From NCBI GenBank assembly GCA_965229525.1, contig OZ245886.1, positions 2,480,001 to 2,544,000 on the forward strand: a DNA stretch of 64,000 nt. Reading direction: 5' to 3'. The notes under the pieces were generated by a model that was given only the letters and a program-made list of their open reading frames with translations, made no database searches and was not told where the DNA came from. Shown here piece after piece: positions 27,879 through 37,030 of the stretch; positions within the stretch are counted from its first letter, which is position 1, and every line of letters begins with the position of its first letter. The position numbers and the translations under genes were made by a program. The DNA is from HXMU1420-13 sp965229525. GTDB lineage: Bacteria; Bacteroidota; Rhodothermia; Balneolales; Balneolaceae.

Positions 27879-27893
27879 ATCCTCTACTTAATT

Positions 27894-27923
27894 CTAATAT
27901 TCATATTCGAATATCGATATTAG
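27894..27923. promoter_or_regulatory. 30-bp palindromic operator upstream of the Rrf2/cbb3 operon
   Basis: Bases 27894-27923 read the same on both strands except at positions 8-9 and their counterparts: outer arms CTAATAT / ATATTAG around the core ATATTCGAATAT. It ends 15 bases before the Rrf2 start codon, where a repressor would block the promoter. The size suits two Rrf2 dimers or one long site. Confidence 0.7.
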
Positions 27924-27985
27924 ATTTTAAGGACAGGTATCGACAAAAGCAACGCAAAGCATAAATTATTTTTCTAACGCTTACC

Positions 27986-28017
27986 AAAAAAGCCAGAGGT
28001 GACGGTATCTTTCTGGC
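27986..28017 (-). terminator. Rho-independent terminator, minus strand
   Basis: On the minus strand GCCAGA and TCTGGC (plus-strand 28012-28017 and 27992-27997) form a stem with a 14-base loop, followed by six T (27986-27991). It would end the transcript of the small lipoprotein gene that stops at 28209 and insulate the cbb3 operon. The rest of 28018-28208 holds no supported gene. Confidence 0.65.
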
Positions 28018-28208
28018 CTTAAGTAAAATTTTCGGAATATGAATTACTTGTTAATGATGAAACAGGTATTGAATGGTGAATTCTACTACGTTTTCATCTT
28101 CGTTAAATTTCCAAAAATCATAAGTAAAAGGAGTGTTGGCATAAGAAACTTTCAAACCAACAGGTTTAATCCCAATTATAAGCTTGAAAAAGAATTAGCA
28201 CATGCATT

Positions 28209-28649
28209 TTATTCAAAGAACTCAAAATCTTCATCTTTAACCGAGTATATCCATTGTTCTTTATTATTATCACTTAAGAACATCCAAAACGAACGGTTAT
28301 AAACATCTTTGTAGTTTTCTCGAATCTCTCCAATATTAAAATCTAAATCTATATAACCGTATGAATTATTGGGTTTTAACCAAGATACTCGATTGGAATC
28401 TTTGAACTCAAAAACCAACGAGTCAAATTTTGATATGGAGCCAAAATCCCCGCCAATAGAGGTGAATTCATAAATGGTTCTAGAATTATTAGCTGGAAGA
28501 AAGATGTTATCGATTTCAGCACCGTGATGTAATGATATATCCATCTCGATGGATGTATCATTCATTATGATAAACTCTTTTGTATTACTTGGGTCACAAA
28601 TCAGAAGTAATACTATCGGTAAGTAAAAATGTATTTTTTTTATAGCCAT
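28209..28649 (-). CDS. Small lipoprotein, paralogue A
   Basis: The ATG at 28649 is preferred over a TTG nine bases upstream. The 146-residue product has a short hydrophobic signal ending LLLICDPSN, with Cys as likely lipidation site, then a domain containing EFTSIGGDFGSISKFDSLVF and SWLKPNNSYGYIDLDFNIGE, ending in KEQWIYSVKDEDFEFFE. It is clearly homologous to the neighbour at 28936-29385 across its whole length. No family or function is recognised. Base composition is more AT-rich than the neighbours. Confidence 0.7.
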   Translation of the reverse strand: MAIKKIHFYLPIVLLLICDPSNTKEFIIMNDTSIEMDISLHHGAEIDNIFLPANNSRTIYEFTSIGGDFGSISKFDSLVFEFKDSNRVSWLKPNNSYGYIDLDFNIGEIRENYKDVYNRSFWMFLSDNNKEQWIYSVKDEDFEFFE

Positions 28650-28935
28650 AGTCGTCAAATATGAAATTTACAAGTAAGGTATTTTTACCAACCAAGGTAT
28701 TAAACTCTGTATTTAGTGCATGTACGGTATTAACATGAGCATTAAGAGAAAAAATACTTTAGCTATCGAGTAGTTTGCCTCATTGATTACCCTTCTAATA
28801 ATAATCGGGTGAATCCAACCACTTACTAAACTTCGATAATATCTGACGATTTTAATCATAACAATCAATATAATCGAAATCATAAAGCGCTATTAATATT
28901 TGATTAACATTTGAAGTACTTACCAATACTAAGTA

Positions 28936-29385
28936 TTAATTACTAGAAAATTGGGTAATATCTTCTGGATCTATGGTATAAACCCATTCTTCATTGTCTC
29001 CAGCGATTAAAAAAGTCCAATTCTTACGATCATAAAAATCTTTATATATCAAGCGGGTCTCTCCCACATTGTTTTCAGTGTCAATATATCCGAATCTATT
29101 TTCGGGTTTTATCCAGATGATATTATGATTTTCATCGATCATGAAATGAACTGAGTCGTAAGTTGTTATTGCACCGAAATCTCTTCCACGTGAATTGAAT
29201 TCTAGAATTGAAAAGGAAGTTTTCTCATTTAATACTGCAAAGCTCGTTTCACCGTTTTGATATAGGTTTATTTCGATATCACTAGATGATTCATTTTGAA
29301 GAAGAAAAGACCTTGTTTCTTTTCCTGGATCACAAACAAATAGAGCAAAAAAAGATATCACTAATAAGGTTGTATTGAGAGCCAT
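28936..29385 (-). CDS. Small lipoprotein, paralogue B
   Basis: The 149-residue product has a signal ending FFALFVCDPGK and shares with its neighbour the order CDP, EFxSxGxDFGxIxxxDSVHF, IWIKPENRFGYIDTENNVGE, and a C-terminal EEWVYTIDPEDI. The two genes are a tandem duplication separated by 277 bases in which I see no gene. The protein is probably attached to the outer membrane facing the periplasm or surface. Function unknown. Confidence 0.7.
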   Translation of the reverse strand: MALNTTLLVISFFALFVCDPGKETRSFLLQNESSSDIEINLYQNGETSFAVLNEKTSFSILEFNSRGRDFGAITTYDSVHFMIDENHNIIWIKPENRFGYIDTENNVGETRLIYKDFYDRKNWTFLIAGDNEEWVYTIDPEDITQFSSN

Positions 29386-29440
29386 GTTTCAGATGATTAA
29401 GTTAATGCGTTAGGTTTGAAAACTAGATAATATTATTACG

Positions 29441-30285
29441 TTAAGGCCAATCGGGATAAGAATTAAAGTAAAAATCAACTTGTGAGTCGTAGATTGTCTT
29501 AGTTTTAAGCTCATTTATAAGCCTAGTGAAACTGTTAGTACTTGGCTTCAATGATGAAAATATTTCTGATGTTGTAACATCATTCAAACTATCTACATCT
29601 TTTAGAAATCCAGGATTAAACCAAAGGTAGTGTTCATTTAAATAATCTACTATTGAGTTGGATGGAAACTCGCTATTCATAAATACAGCACTAATATAAT
29701 TCCCCCACATCTCCCCAATGCCGCAGTACTCAGCATTTGCGCCAGTACCGTTTCCATAAGCACCGTAGGAATAATATAGTTACTGTAATTCACCCAATAT
29801 TCACTTCCTACTTGTTTAAAGTGTGAGGCATGACCAAGTTCATGGAAGGTAGTCTCATAAACGGCGGCTGTGGTATTGGATGATGAATATTTGGCGTCAA
29901 TCACAATATCTGGTAATACATGCTGTATAAGACTTTTGATTTGATTTAGAGTAAGGGTAAACCCATTCAATTTCGAAAATAGCGTGATAATATCGGAGTG
30001 TACCGTGAACCCATACAGGCCGTATGTTTTGCTAAGCATTGGCGCGGCCCCTGTACCATTGGTACTATTTCGGGCAACTATTTTTAAGTCGCTGTGGGGT
30101 AAATCTATCCCAAACTGATTGGCGTATTTTTGATATTTAACCACGCTATTATTAACAGTTGCGAGCCGCCACTCGCCATTACCCGTGCTGTAATTCACAT
30201 TAATTCCGTTGCGGGTATGCTTGCCTCTGTAGTCTTTTGCTGTAAAAAGCGAGAGTATCCCCTGTGGAAGTTTATAGTCTCTCAT
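29441..30285 (-). pseudogene. Frameshifted HELGH metallopeptidase-like gene
   Basis: Two minus-strand frames together make one protein. The first (ATG at 30285) contains TTFHELGHASHFKQVG, a zincin HExxH site, then reads out of frame after WVNYSNYI. In the other frame the same DNA (about 29710-29780) reads YGAYGNGTGANAEYCGIGEM and continues into WGNYISAVFMNSEFP to the stop at 29441. A one-base indel near 29775-29795 explains it. The visible N-terminus also lacks a signal peptide, so the 5' end may be lost too. Intact relatives as I know them are secreted Bacteroidota metallopeptidases. A sequencing error could restore the frame. Confidence 0.75.
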
Positions 30286-30479
30286 GGTTCAACATTTAAT
30301 GGTTATTTATAAATAACTAATCATTTATGAATGTTTAGTGAATTTGGTGTTTATTTTATTGAGGATGAGGCTAAAAAATCGTTTAAGTGTCAATAACCTG
30401 TGGAAAACAAGCCCATCATTAAAGCCAAATTCCTCGTATTTTCTGCCCTTCATCTCAAACGCAATTGCAGAATCATATC

Positions 30480-32717
30480 ATGGCTCAACCCATTATACAC
30501 GAACCGGAAGTAACGTTAGAAATCGCTTTAGATCACGGTTTAACAGAAGAGGAATTTGGTTGGATAAAAGAAAAGCTCGGAAGAACCCCCACTTTTACTG
30601 AAATAGGAGTGTATTCGGTGATGTGGAGTGAGCATTGTTCGTATAAGAATTCCATCATCGAGCTGAAAAAATTACCACGTGATGGGGAACATTTATTAGT
30701 GGAAGCAGGAGAAGAAAATGCAGGTTTGGTTGATATCGGCGATGGTCTAGGTTGTGCCTTTAAAATTGAAAGTCACAATCACCCTTCGGCAGTTGAACCA
30801 TACCAGGGTGCTGCAACAGGTGTTGGCGGAATTCATCGTGATATTTTTACTATGGGGGCACGACCGGTAGCTAGTTTAAATTCCCTTCGATTTGGTAGTA
30901 TGGATAATCCACGTGTTCGTTATTTGCTCGATGGAGTAGTTCGGGGTATCGGGGATTATGGAAACTCGTTTGGTATTCCGGTTATTGGCGGGGAAGTGTA
31001 TTTTGATGAGAGTTACGAAGGGAATCCACTAGTAAACGCGATGAGTATTGGCATTGTGAAAGCTGGGGAAACAGCCTCAGCCATCGCAAAAGGAATTGGG
31101 AATCCGGTGATCATAGTGGGAGCGAGTACTGGTCGAGATGGGATTCATGGTGCAACTTTTGCTTCCGAAGAAATCAGCGAAGAAAGCGAAGCAAAAAGAC
31201 CAAGTGTGCAGGTGGGTGATCCATTCACAGAGAAATTATTACTTGAAGCGAGCCTGGAAGCTTTAAAAACCGGCGCAGTAGTTGGTATGCAAGATATGGG
31301 TGCGGCAGGAATTGCCTGTTCTACCAGTGAGATGACAGCCAAAGGAGAGCAGGGAATGCTGGTTGATTTAGATAAGGTGCCGGCTCGTGAGGATGGGATG
31401 ACAGCTTATGAGTTACTGCTCTCAGAAAGTCAGGAAAGAATGTTGATCGTAGCTGAAAAAGGACGTGAGCAGGAAATTATTGATATCTACGAGAAGTGGG
31501 ACCTGCACGGTGTAGTAATTGGTGAGGTGGTTGATGGCGATAAAGTCACCTACATGAAAGAAGGTGAGGTGAAGGCGGAGATTCCAGCTGAGCATTTGGT
31601 ACTTGGTGGTGGAGCTCCTCAATACATTCGCGAAACACAAAAACCAGGCTACTTAGATGAAACTCAGAATTTCGATGTAAACACGCTGGATCATCCAACC
31701 GATCATGTGGAAACCATCAAGAAATTATTGAATTCACCAAATATTGCCTCAAAAAGATGGGTTCATGAGCAGTACGATACAACAGTGAGAACAAATACAG
31801 TTACTGCACCCGGTGCTTCTGATTCAGGCGTTATCCGAATTAAAGAGACAAATCGTGGTTTAGTAGCAAAAACCGATTGTAACGGTCGATATGTATATTT
31901 GAACCCAAGAAGAGGTGGTCAAATAGCTGTAATTGAGTCAGCAAGAAATGTAGTGTGTTCTGGTGGGCGTCCACTCGCGATCACAAACTGTCTTAATTTT
32001 GGAAATCCATACAAACCGGAAGTATACTGGACGTTCAAAGAGGCATTAGCTGGTATGGGGGACGCATGTCGCGCTTTGAACACACCTGTAACGGGTGGAA
32101 ATGTAAGTTTCTATAATGAAAATCCTGAATCTGCGATTTTCCCTTCTCCAATTATTGGAATGCTTGGTTTGATAGAGGATGTAGAGAATCACACAACCAC
32201 TCCGGGATTAAAATCAGAAGGGGATGTCCTTATATACGTAGGGGCAGATAGAAAAGGACTTGGTGCAACCGAATATTTAAAAGTAATTCACGGATTAACT
32301 ACAGGTGATTCCCCTGAATTAGACATCGATTTTGAAGTAAAATTACAAAACACACTTTTAGAAGTGATTCAAGCTGGATTAGTTACTGCAGCTCATGATA
32401 TTTCTGATGGTGGTTTATCGATTGCGCTTGCTGAAATGTGCATCTTTGGCAAAATGGGAGCTTCAGTAGATTTATCTGCCGTAGGTGGAAATACGCATGA
32501 AGTTCTATTTAGTGAAGCACAGTCAGGTGTAGTTATCTCTGTTAATGCCGAAAACGTTGATCAAGTTATGACTCATTTCAAGAATGCTGAAGTGCCGGCC
32601 TATGAATTGGGTAAAGCTGGTGGATCAAGTTTATCTATTTCTGGATTAGCTGATTTAGATGTTACTGAAATGGCAACAATCCACGATTCAGTGATTCCAA
32701 ATGCGATGGATGTTTAA
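30480..32717 (+). CDS. purL: Phosphoribosylformylglycinamidine synthase subunit PurL
   Basis: The ATG at 30480 is preferred to a TTG 15 bases upstream. The 745-residue protein is the small-type PurL of the PurSQL system: YSVMWSEHCSYKNS, the ATP-binding ESHNHPSAVEPYQGAATGVG, DMGAAGIACSTSEM, and a second half with TVTAPGASDSGVIRIKETNR and GGNVSFYNE. It makes FGAM from FGAR, ATP and PurQ-derived ammonia in purine synthesis. purQ and purS are not in the window. It is monocistronic. Confidence 0.95.
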   Translation: MAQPIIHEPEVTLEIALDHGLTEEEFGWIKEKLGRTPTFTEIGVYSVMWSEHCSYKNSIIELKKLPRDGEHLLVEAGEENAGLVDIGDGLGCAFKIESHNHPSAVEPYQGAATGVGGIHRDIFTMGARPVASLNSLRFGSMDNPRVRYLLDGVVRGIGDYGNSFGIPVIGGEVYFDESYEGNPLVNAMSIGIVKAGETASAIAKGIGNPVIIVGASTGRDGIHGATFASEEISEESEAKRPSVQVGDPFTEKLLLEASLEALKTGAVVGMQDMGAAGIACSTSEMTAKGEQGMLVDLDKVPAREDGMTAYELLLSESQERMLIVAEKGREQEIIDIYEKWDLHGVVIGEVVDGDKVTYMKEGEVKAEIPAEHLVLGGGAPQYIRETQKPGYLDETQNFDVNTLDHPTDHVETIKKLLNSPNIASKRWVHEQYDTTVRTNTVTAPGASDSGVIRIKETNRGLVAKTDCNGRYVYLNPRRGGQIAVIESARNVVCSGGRPLAITNCLNFGNPYKPEVYWTFKEALAGMGDACRALNTPVTGGNVSFYNENPESAIFPSPIIGMLGLIEDVENHTTTPGLKSEGDVLIYVGADRKGLGATEYLKVIHGLTTGDSPELDIDFEVKLQNTLLEVIQAGLVTAAHDISDGGLSIALAEMCIFGKMGASVDLSAVGGNTHEVLFSEAQSGVVISVNAENVDQVMTHFKNAEVPAYELGKAGGSSLSISGLADLDVTEMATIHDSVIPNAMDV

Positions 32718-32785
32718 AACAGCTTATCACAAATAATTTCAAAGCATAACTGCAATTTCATATAGTAGGGCAAAAACCTTTACCT

Positions 32786-33292
32786 ATGAGATTCCTCGGT
32801 ACAGTACTATTTATTCTTTCAACTGGTTTAGTTCAGGCTCAAACTGAAACTCCAGAAGCCTATTTCGATTTTTGGGTTGGTAATTGGGAGCTCACTTGGG
32901 AAACTCCAGATGGGATAGAAGGGACTGGTACTAATCTGATCGAAAAAACGCTGGATGGAGTTGTGATTCAGGAAAACTTCAGGGCTTTGACGGGTACGTA
33001 TGCTGGTATGAAAGGAACTTCATTATCAGTATACAATCCACAAACTCAAACTTGGAAGCAGTCCTGGGCGGATAATCAAGGGAGTTACTTCGATTTTACC
33101 GGGATTACGGAAAATGGTCAGAGAATCTTCCAGACTGCTGAATCCGAATTACCAGATGGTAGAACCATTATCCAAAGAATGAAATTCTACGATATTCAGG
33201 AAGAAAGCTTAACCTGGGACTGGGAATCTTCTTTCGACGGGGGAGAAACCTGGACGCTTGCCTGGCGAATATTTTATAAAAAAGCAGAATAG
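32786..33292 (+). CDS. Secreted DUF1579-like protein
   Basis: The 168-residue protein has a Sec signal (MRFLGTVLFILSTGLVQAQ) and a lipocalin-like beta domain that starts YFDFWVGNWELTWETPDG, typical of the DUF1579 group, with NLIEKTLDGVVIQENF and WKQSWADNQGSYFDFTG. These are small periplasmic proteins of unknown function. It lies about 70 bases after purL and may be separately transcribed. The family call rests on the FWxGxW start. Confidence 0.72.
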   Translation: MRFLGTVLFILSTGLVQAQTETPEAYFDFWVGNWELTWETPDGIEGTGTNLIEKTLDGVVIQENFRALTGTYAGMKGTSLSVYNPQTQTWKQSWADNQGSYFDFTGITENGQRIFQTAESELPDGRTIIQRMKFYDIQEESLTWDWESSFDGGETWTLAWRIFYKKAE

Positions 33293-33372
33293 TTTGTCCT
33301 TATATATAAGGAACGAATTTAGGGGCTATTCTCATTTCTTAGTGTGACTATTCATCAAGAAAGAAGAGAACA

Positions 33373-34086
33373 TTGAAAGATAAAATTGTATTGGTTGTTG
33401 GCGGAACCGGTGGAATCGGAACTGCTATTGCCAAAAATGTATCAGCACAAGGCGCTAAGGTTGTAATCGCTGGAAGAAATCGTGCTAAAGCCGAAGAGGT
33501 AGCTCAAGAAATAAATGCTAATGGTGGAGATGCTTACGCCATTGATGTGGATGTAACTAATCCAGCATCTGTAACAAATCTAGCAAATCAAGTGTCTACA
33601 GGACTAGGTAAGATTGATGTACTTGTAAATGCATTTGGTCAGGGGATTATTCAATCAATTAAGGAAATCAATCCAGCAGATGCGAAAGAGATCATTGATG
33701 TGAATGTATATGGAACTTTCCTTGTCACTCAGACTATGCTTCCACATTTAAATGAAGGCGCTCATGTATTAATGTTCCCTGGAACGATGGGTAAATTCAT
33801 TATGAGGAATTCTTCCGTTTATTCAGCATCAAAATTTGCTATCCAAGGCTTTACAAAAGCTCTTACCGAAGAGTTAAAGCGTGATAAGGTAAACTTCACA
33901 CTGTTTTACCTAGGTGGAGTAGATACACCTTTCTGGGACGACGAACGTGTACAGATGCGCGTGAAGAAAGAAGCAATGCTCACACCAGAAGCAGTTGCAA
34001 ATACCGTAGCAGCGACCTTGTCGCTACCTGGTTCTGCAGTTGTAAATGAGGTTGTAATGCAACCCGAGAGTCACCAGTTAGTCTAG
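33373..34086 (+). CDS. Short-chain dehydrogenase/reductase
   Basis: The 237-residue classical SDR starts at TTG (33373) behind AAGAAGAG, a usable ribosome site. It shows the nucleotide motif VVGGTGGIGTAIAKN, the NAG-like VNAFGQG, and the catalytic YSASKFA with Tyr and Lys. The basic residues in AGRNRAKAEE after strand two favour NADPH. The substrate is not predictable. It ends convergently with the lysine transaminase gene, overlapping its stop by four bases. Confidence 0.9.
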   Translation: MKDKIVLVVGGTGGIGTAIAKNVSAQGAKVVIAGRNRAKAEEVAQEINANGGDAYAIDVDVTNPASVTNLANQVSTGLGKIDVLVNAFGQGIIQSIKEINPADAKEIIDVNVYGTFLVTQTMLPHLNEGAHVLMFPGTMGKFIMRNSSVYSASKFAIQGFTKALTEELKRDKVNFTLFYLGGVDTPFWDDERVQMRVKKEAMLTPEAVANTVAATLSLPGSAVVNEVVMQPESHQLV

Positions 34087-35432
34087 TGAGCAACAGGGCA
34101 GCGTTCGATCGCTGCTTTGTATGCATTCTCAAGTATGTTCAAACCTTCATCTACCTGTTCTCTTGTAACAGTTAATGGCGGTCTGAAACGAATGGTTTTA
34201 TCGCCGCAGGAAAGTATCATCATGCCATGAGTAATACATTCATTGATCACCGCATTTCTTGAATGGGAATCTGGAAGATCAATAGCACACATTAGGCCTT
34301 TACCACGAACATTCGAGAAATGCTCGTAGTTTGTAGCAAGCTCTTCAAGTTTAATTAAAAGATAGGCTCCAACATCTGCAGCATTCTCAACAAGATGGTC
34401 TTCTTCGATGATATTCAGGATTCTACCAAAACGAACCATATCCACAAGATTACCACCCCACGTTGAGTTAATGCGAGAAGAAACTTTGAACACATTGGTT
34501 TCCACTTCATCAATTCGCGGGCCCGCAAGAACTCCACAAACCTGTGCTTTCTTGCCAAATGAGATGATATCCGGAGTTACGTAATGCTCATGAGCCCAGA
34601 ATTTGCCAGTTAACCCTACTCCGGTTTGAACTTCATCATAGATTAGGAGGGCTTCATGCTTATCAGCTAATTGTCGAAGCGCCTCATGAAATTGAGGTCG
34701 AAAGTGGCGATCACCACCTTCTGCCTGAATAGGTTCAATCAAAATGCAGGCAATATCATCTTTATAAATATTGAAATACCTTTCTATTTGAGCTACGGCA
34801 AGCCGTTCGTCCTTTTTCACCATTTCGATATGGTGGGGCGTTTCAGGAAAATGCATAGCTGGGCTAATCACTCTTGGCCAATCAAACTTCGGGAAATATT
34901 TAACTTTGTCTTCCAATGTATTCGTAACCGAAAGTGTATATCCTGATCTTCCGTGGAAAGCTTTTTCGAAGTGAAGAACTTTATGCCCTTTTTCTTCTCG
35001 ATACCCTTTTTGGAAGTTCTTCTGAACTTTCCAGTCAAAGGCTACTTTCATTGCATTTTCGACAGCTAGAGATCCACCTGATATAAAGAAGGAATGTTGA
35101 AGAGTAGAAGGCACAGCAATTTTACTGAACGATTCCATGAACTCAGCTAATTCTTCTGTATACACATCAGAGTTAGAGGGCTTATTAACAGCTACACGAC
35201 CAAGTTTATTTACAAACTCGGCGTCACCAGCAATTTTATCATGATTCATTCCTAGCGGATTTGAAGCAAAGAAGGTGAAGAAATCCAAGTAGTCTCTGCC
35301 TGATTTACTATCGTGAAGATAGGCTCCCTTGCTCTTATTAAGATCCAACACCATATCAAAGCCATCTGTTAGCAGGTGTTTTCCTAAGATTTTTCTTACT
35401 TCTTCCGGGTGGATAAATTCTTGTACAGCCAT
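34083..35432 (-). CDS. lat: L-lysine 6-transaminase
   Basis: The 449-residue class III aminotransferase begins with PEEVRKILGKHLLTDGFDMV and DLNKSKGAYLHDSKSGRDYL, features of lysine epsilon-aminotransferase (LAT). It continues with FFISGGSLAVENAMKVAFDW, LIEPIQAEGGDRHFRP, YDEVQTGVGLTGKFWAHE and the PLP lysine in ISFGKKAQVCG. It moves the epsilon-amino group of lysine to 2-oxoglutarate, giving piperideine-6-carboxylate. A good AAGGAG site precedes the ATG. With the next gene it suggests catabolism of basic amino acids. Confidence 0.92.
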   Translation of the reverse strand: MAVQEFIHPEEVRKILGKHLLTDGFDMVLDLNKSKGAYLHDSKSGRDYLDFFTFFASNPLGMNHDKIAGDAEFVNKLGRVAVNKPSNSDVYTEELAEFMESFSKIAVPSTLQHSFFISGGSLAVENAMKVAFDWKVQKNFQKGYREEKGHKVLHFEKAFHGRSGYTLSVTNTLEDKVKYFPKFDWPRVISPAMHFPETPHHIEMVKKDERLAVAQIERYFNIYKDDIACILIEPIQAEGGDRHFRPQFHEALRQLADKHEALLIYDEVQTGVGLTGKFWAHEHYVTPDIISFGKKAQVCGVLAGPRIDEVETNVFKVSSRINSTWGGNLVDMVRFGRILNIIEEDHLVENAADVGAYLLIKLEELATNYEHFSNVRGKGLMCAIDLPDSHSRNAVINECITHGMMILSCGDKTIRFRPPLTVTREQVDEGLNILENAYKAAIERCPVAH

Positions 35433-35519
35433 CTACTCCTTATATATAGTGGTCTTGATTTAATTGAGTCGTTGAAGCTACCAAACTTGTTTATTGGACT
35501 CAATCAAAAAAGCGCTTTT

Positions 35520-36782
35520 TTATTGCGAGAATTCTTCAATTGTCTTTTCTATAATTGAAACGCATTCTAATAACTGTTCTTCGGTCATTACTAAGGGGGG
35601 AGCGAATCTGATAATATTTCCATGCGTAGGTTTTGCTAATAATCCATTCTCTTTTAAAGCAAGACAAAATTTCCATGCAGTATCGCTCTCAGGGGTGTCG
35701 TTAATAATAACAGCATTTAAAAGACCTTTGCCTCGTACTTTAACAAATAGTTCAAATTTGTCTACTAAGTTCTGCATTTTCTCTCTAAATAGATTCCCTA
35801 GATTCCGCGCATTCTGAACTAATTTCTCCTCATCAACAACCTCTAACGCTGCCATGGCAACTTTACAAGCTAGTGGATTTCCACCGTATGTTGATCCATG
35901 CTGCCCCGGTCGAATTACATCCATTATTTCTCGATCAGCTAAAACAGCAGAAACTGGATAAGATCCTCCGGATAGGGCTTTGCCTAAAATCAAAATATCT
36001 GGTTTGGTATAGGTCTCACCTCGTTCACACTGAGCCTTGCAATTGCAATCACCGCAAATTGCAAGTAAAGAACCTGTTCTGGCTATTCCTGTTTGAATTT
36101 CGTCAGCCATAAAGAGGACATCATTCTCCTTACATAGCCTGGCTGCTTCTCTTATGTATTGAGTATTTGGAACAACCACACCTGCTTCACCTTGGATTGG
36201 TTCTACCAGGAAACCAACCATATTTGGCATTTCAATTGCATCCTTTAGTGATTCGATATCATCATAAGTGACTTTTACGAATCCTTTAGTATAAGGGCCA
36301 AAGTTTTTTCTAGCATCAGGATCATTAGAAAATGAAATAATAGTAGTAGTTCTACCGTGAAAGTTATTATCACATACAATTATAATCGCTTCATTCTCAA
36401 GAATTCCTTTTTTCTCGTATCCCCATTTTCTGCAAACTTTGATAGCAGTTTCAACAGCTTCGGCACCTGTATTCATCGGAAGGATTTTATCCAGTCCAAA
36501 ATACTCGCTCATGAACTTTTCATATTCTCCCAATACATTATTATAAAATGCACGCGATGTAAGGGTTAATGTTTTACTTTGTTCTATAAGTGTAGAAGTA
36601 ATCTTTGGATGACAATGGCCTTGATTAACCGCAGAGTAAGCTGACAAGAAATCATAATATTTATTACCCTCCGGATCCCATACGAAAACACCTTCTCCTT
36701 TTGCTAAAACAACCGGTAGGGGATGATAGTTATGCGCACCATATTTGTCTTCTAAGTGAATTGCTTCTTTTGATGATATCAT
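35520..36782 (-). CDS. rocD: Ornithine aminotransferase with a Cys-rich insert
   Basis: The 420-residue class III aminotransferase matches ornithine-oxoacid transaminase: DKYGAHNYHPLPVVLAKGEG-like start, MNTGAEAVETAIKVCRKWGY, FHGRTTTIISFSND, LVEPIQGEAGVVVP, ADEIQTGIARTGSLL and the PLP lysine in ILGKALSGGSYPVSAVLA. It converts ornithine to glutamate semialdehyde. Between ARTGSLL and the PLP-lysine strand there is an insert CGDCNCKAQCERGETY with four Cys (CxxCxCxxxC), not found in the textbook enzyme. A perfect AAAAAAGCGCTTTTTT palindrome overlaps the stop. Confidence 0.92.
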   Translation of the reverse strand: MISSKEAIHLEDKYGAHNYHPLPVVLAKGEGVFVWDPEGNKYYDFLSAYSAVNQGHCHPKITSTLIEQSKTLTLTSRAFYNNVLGEYEKFMSEYFGLDKILPMNTGAEAVETAIKVCRKWGYEKKGILENEAIIIVCDNNFHGRTTTIISFSNDPDARKNFGPYTKGFVKVTYDDIESLKDAIEMPNMVGFLVEPIQGEAGVVVPNTQYIREAARLCKENDVLFMADEIQTGIARTGSLLAICGDCNCKAQCERGETYTKPDILILGKALSGGSYPVSAVLADREIMDVIRPGQHGSTYGGNPLACKVAMAALEVVDEEKLVQNARNLGNLFREKMQNLVDKFELFVKVRGKGLLNAVIINDTPESDTAWKFCLALKENGLLAKPTHGNIIRFAPPLVMTEEQLLECVSIIEKTIEEFSQ

Positions 36783-36849
36783 TTGGACTCCAGTTTTTTC
36801 CGAAAATAGGAATAGATAAAATTAATGTCTCAAATCACTTAAAAAATGA

Positions 36850-36879
36850 TTGAAGTTCTAATCGAATAAATAGTATATT
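36850..36879 (+). promoter_or_regulatory. Promoter of the initiator tRNA gene
   Basis: TTGAAG (36850-36855) and TATATT (36874-36879) are separated by 18 bases, with the tRNA starting 10 bases beyond the -10 box. This fits a housekeeping sigma-70-type promoter for a stable RNA. Confidence 0.5.
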
Positions 36880-36889
36880 TAAGTCTTAT

Positions 36890-36962
<73 letters not shown>

Positions 36963-36966
36963 CTAC

Positions 36967-36994
36967 AAAAGCCCTCTTTTCAAGGGCTTTTTTA
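36967..36994 (+). terminator. Terminator of the tRNA-fMet gene
   Basis: AAAAGCCCT (36967-36975) pairs with AGGGCTTTT (36983-36991) over a seven-base loop and is followed by further T. It is a strong Rho-independent terminator. Confidence 0.9.
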
Positions 36995-37030
36995 TTTTCA
37001 CTAAAACATAGCTAAAACATTTAGGGCTTT

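Noticed and set aside
28039..28302. Plus-strand open frame of 87 residues upstream of the cbb3 operon
   Set aside because: It overlaps the end of a supported lipoprotein gene on the other strand and has no domain or good start.
30338..30601. Plus-strand open frame of 87 residues before purL
   Set aside because: It overlaps the purL start in another frame and shows no protein-like pattern.
35506..35521. AAAAAAGCGCTTTTTT palindrome at the rocD stop as a terminator
   Set aside because: It has no loop and only a four-base GC core, so it would make a poor hairpin; kept only as a note in the rocD entry.
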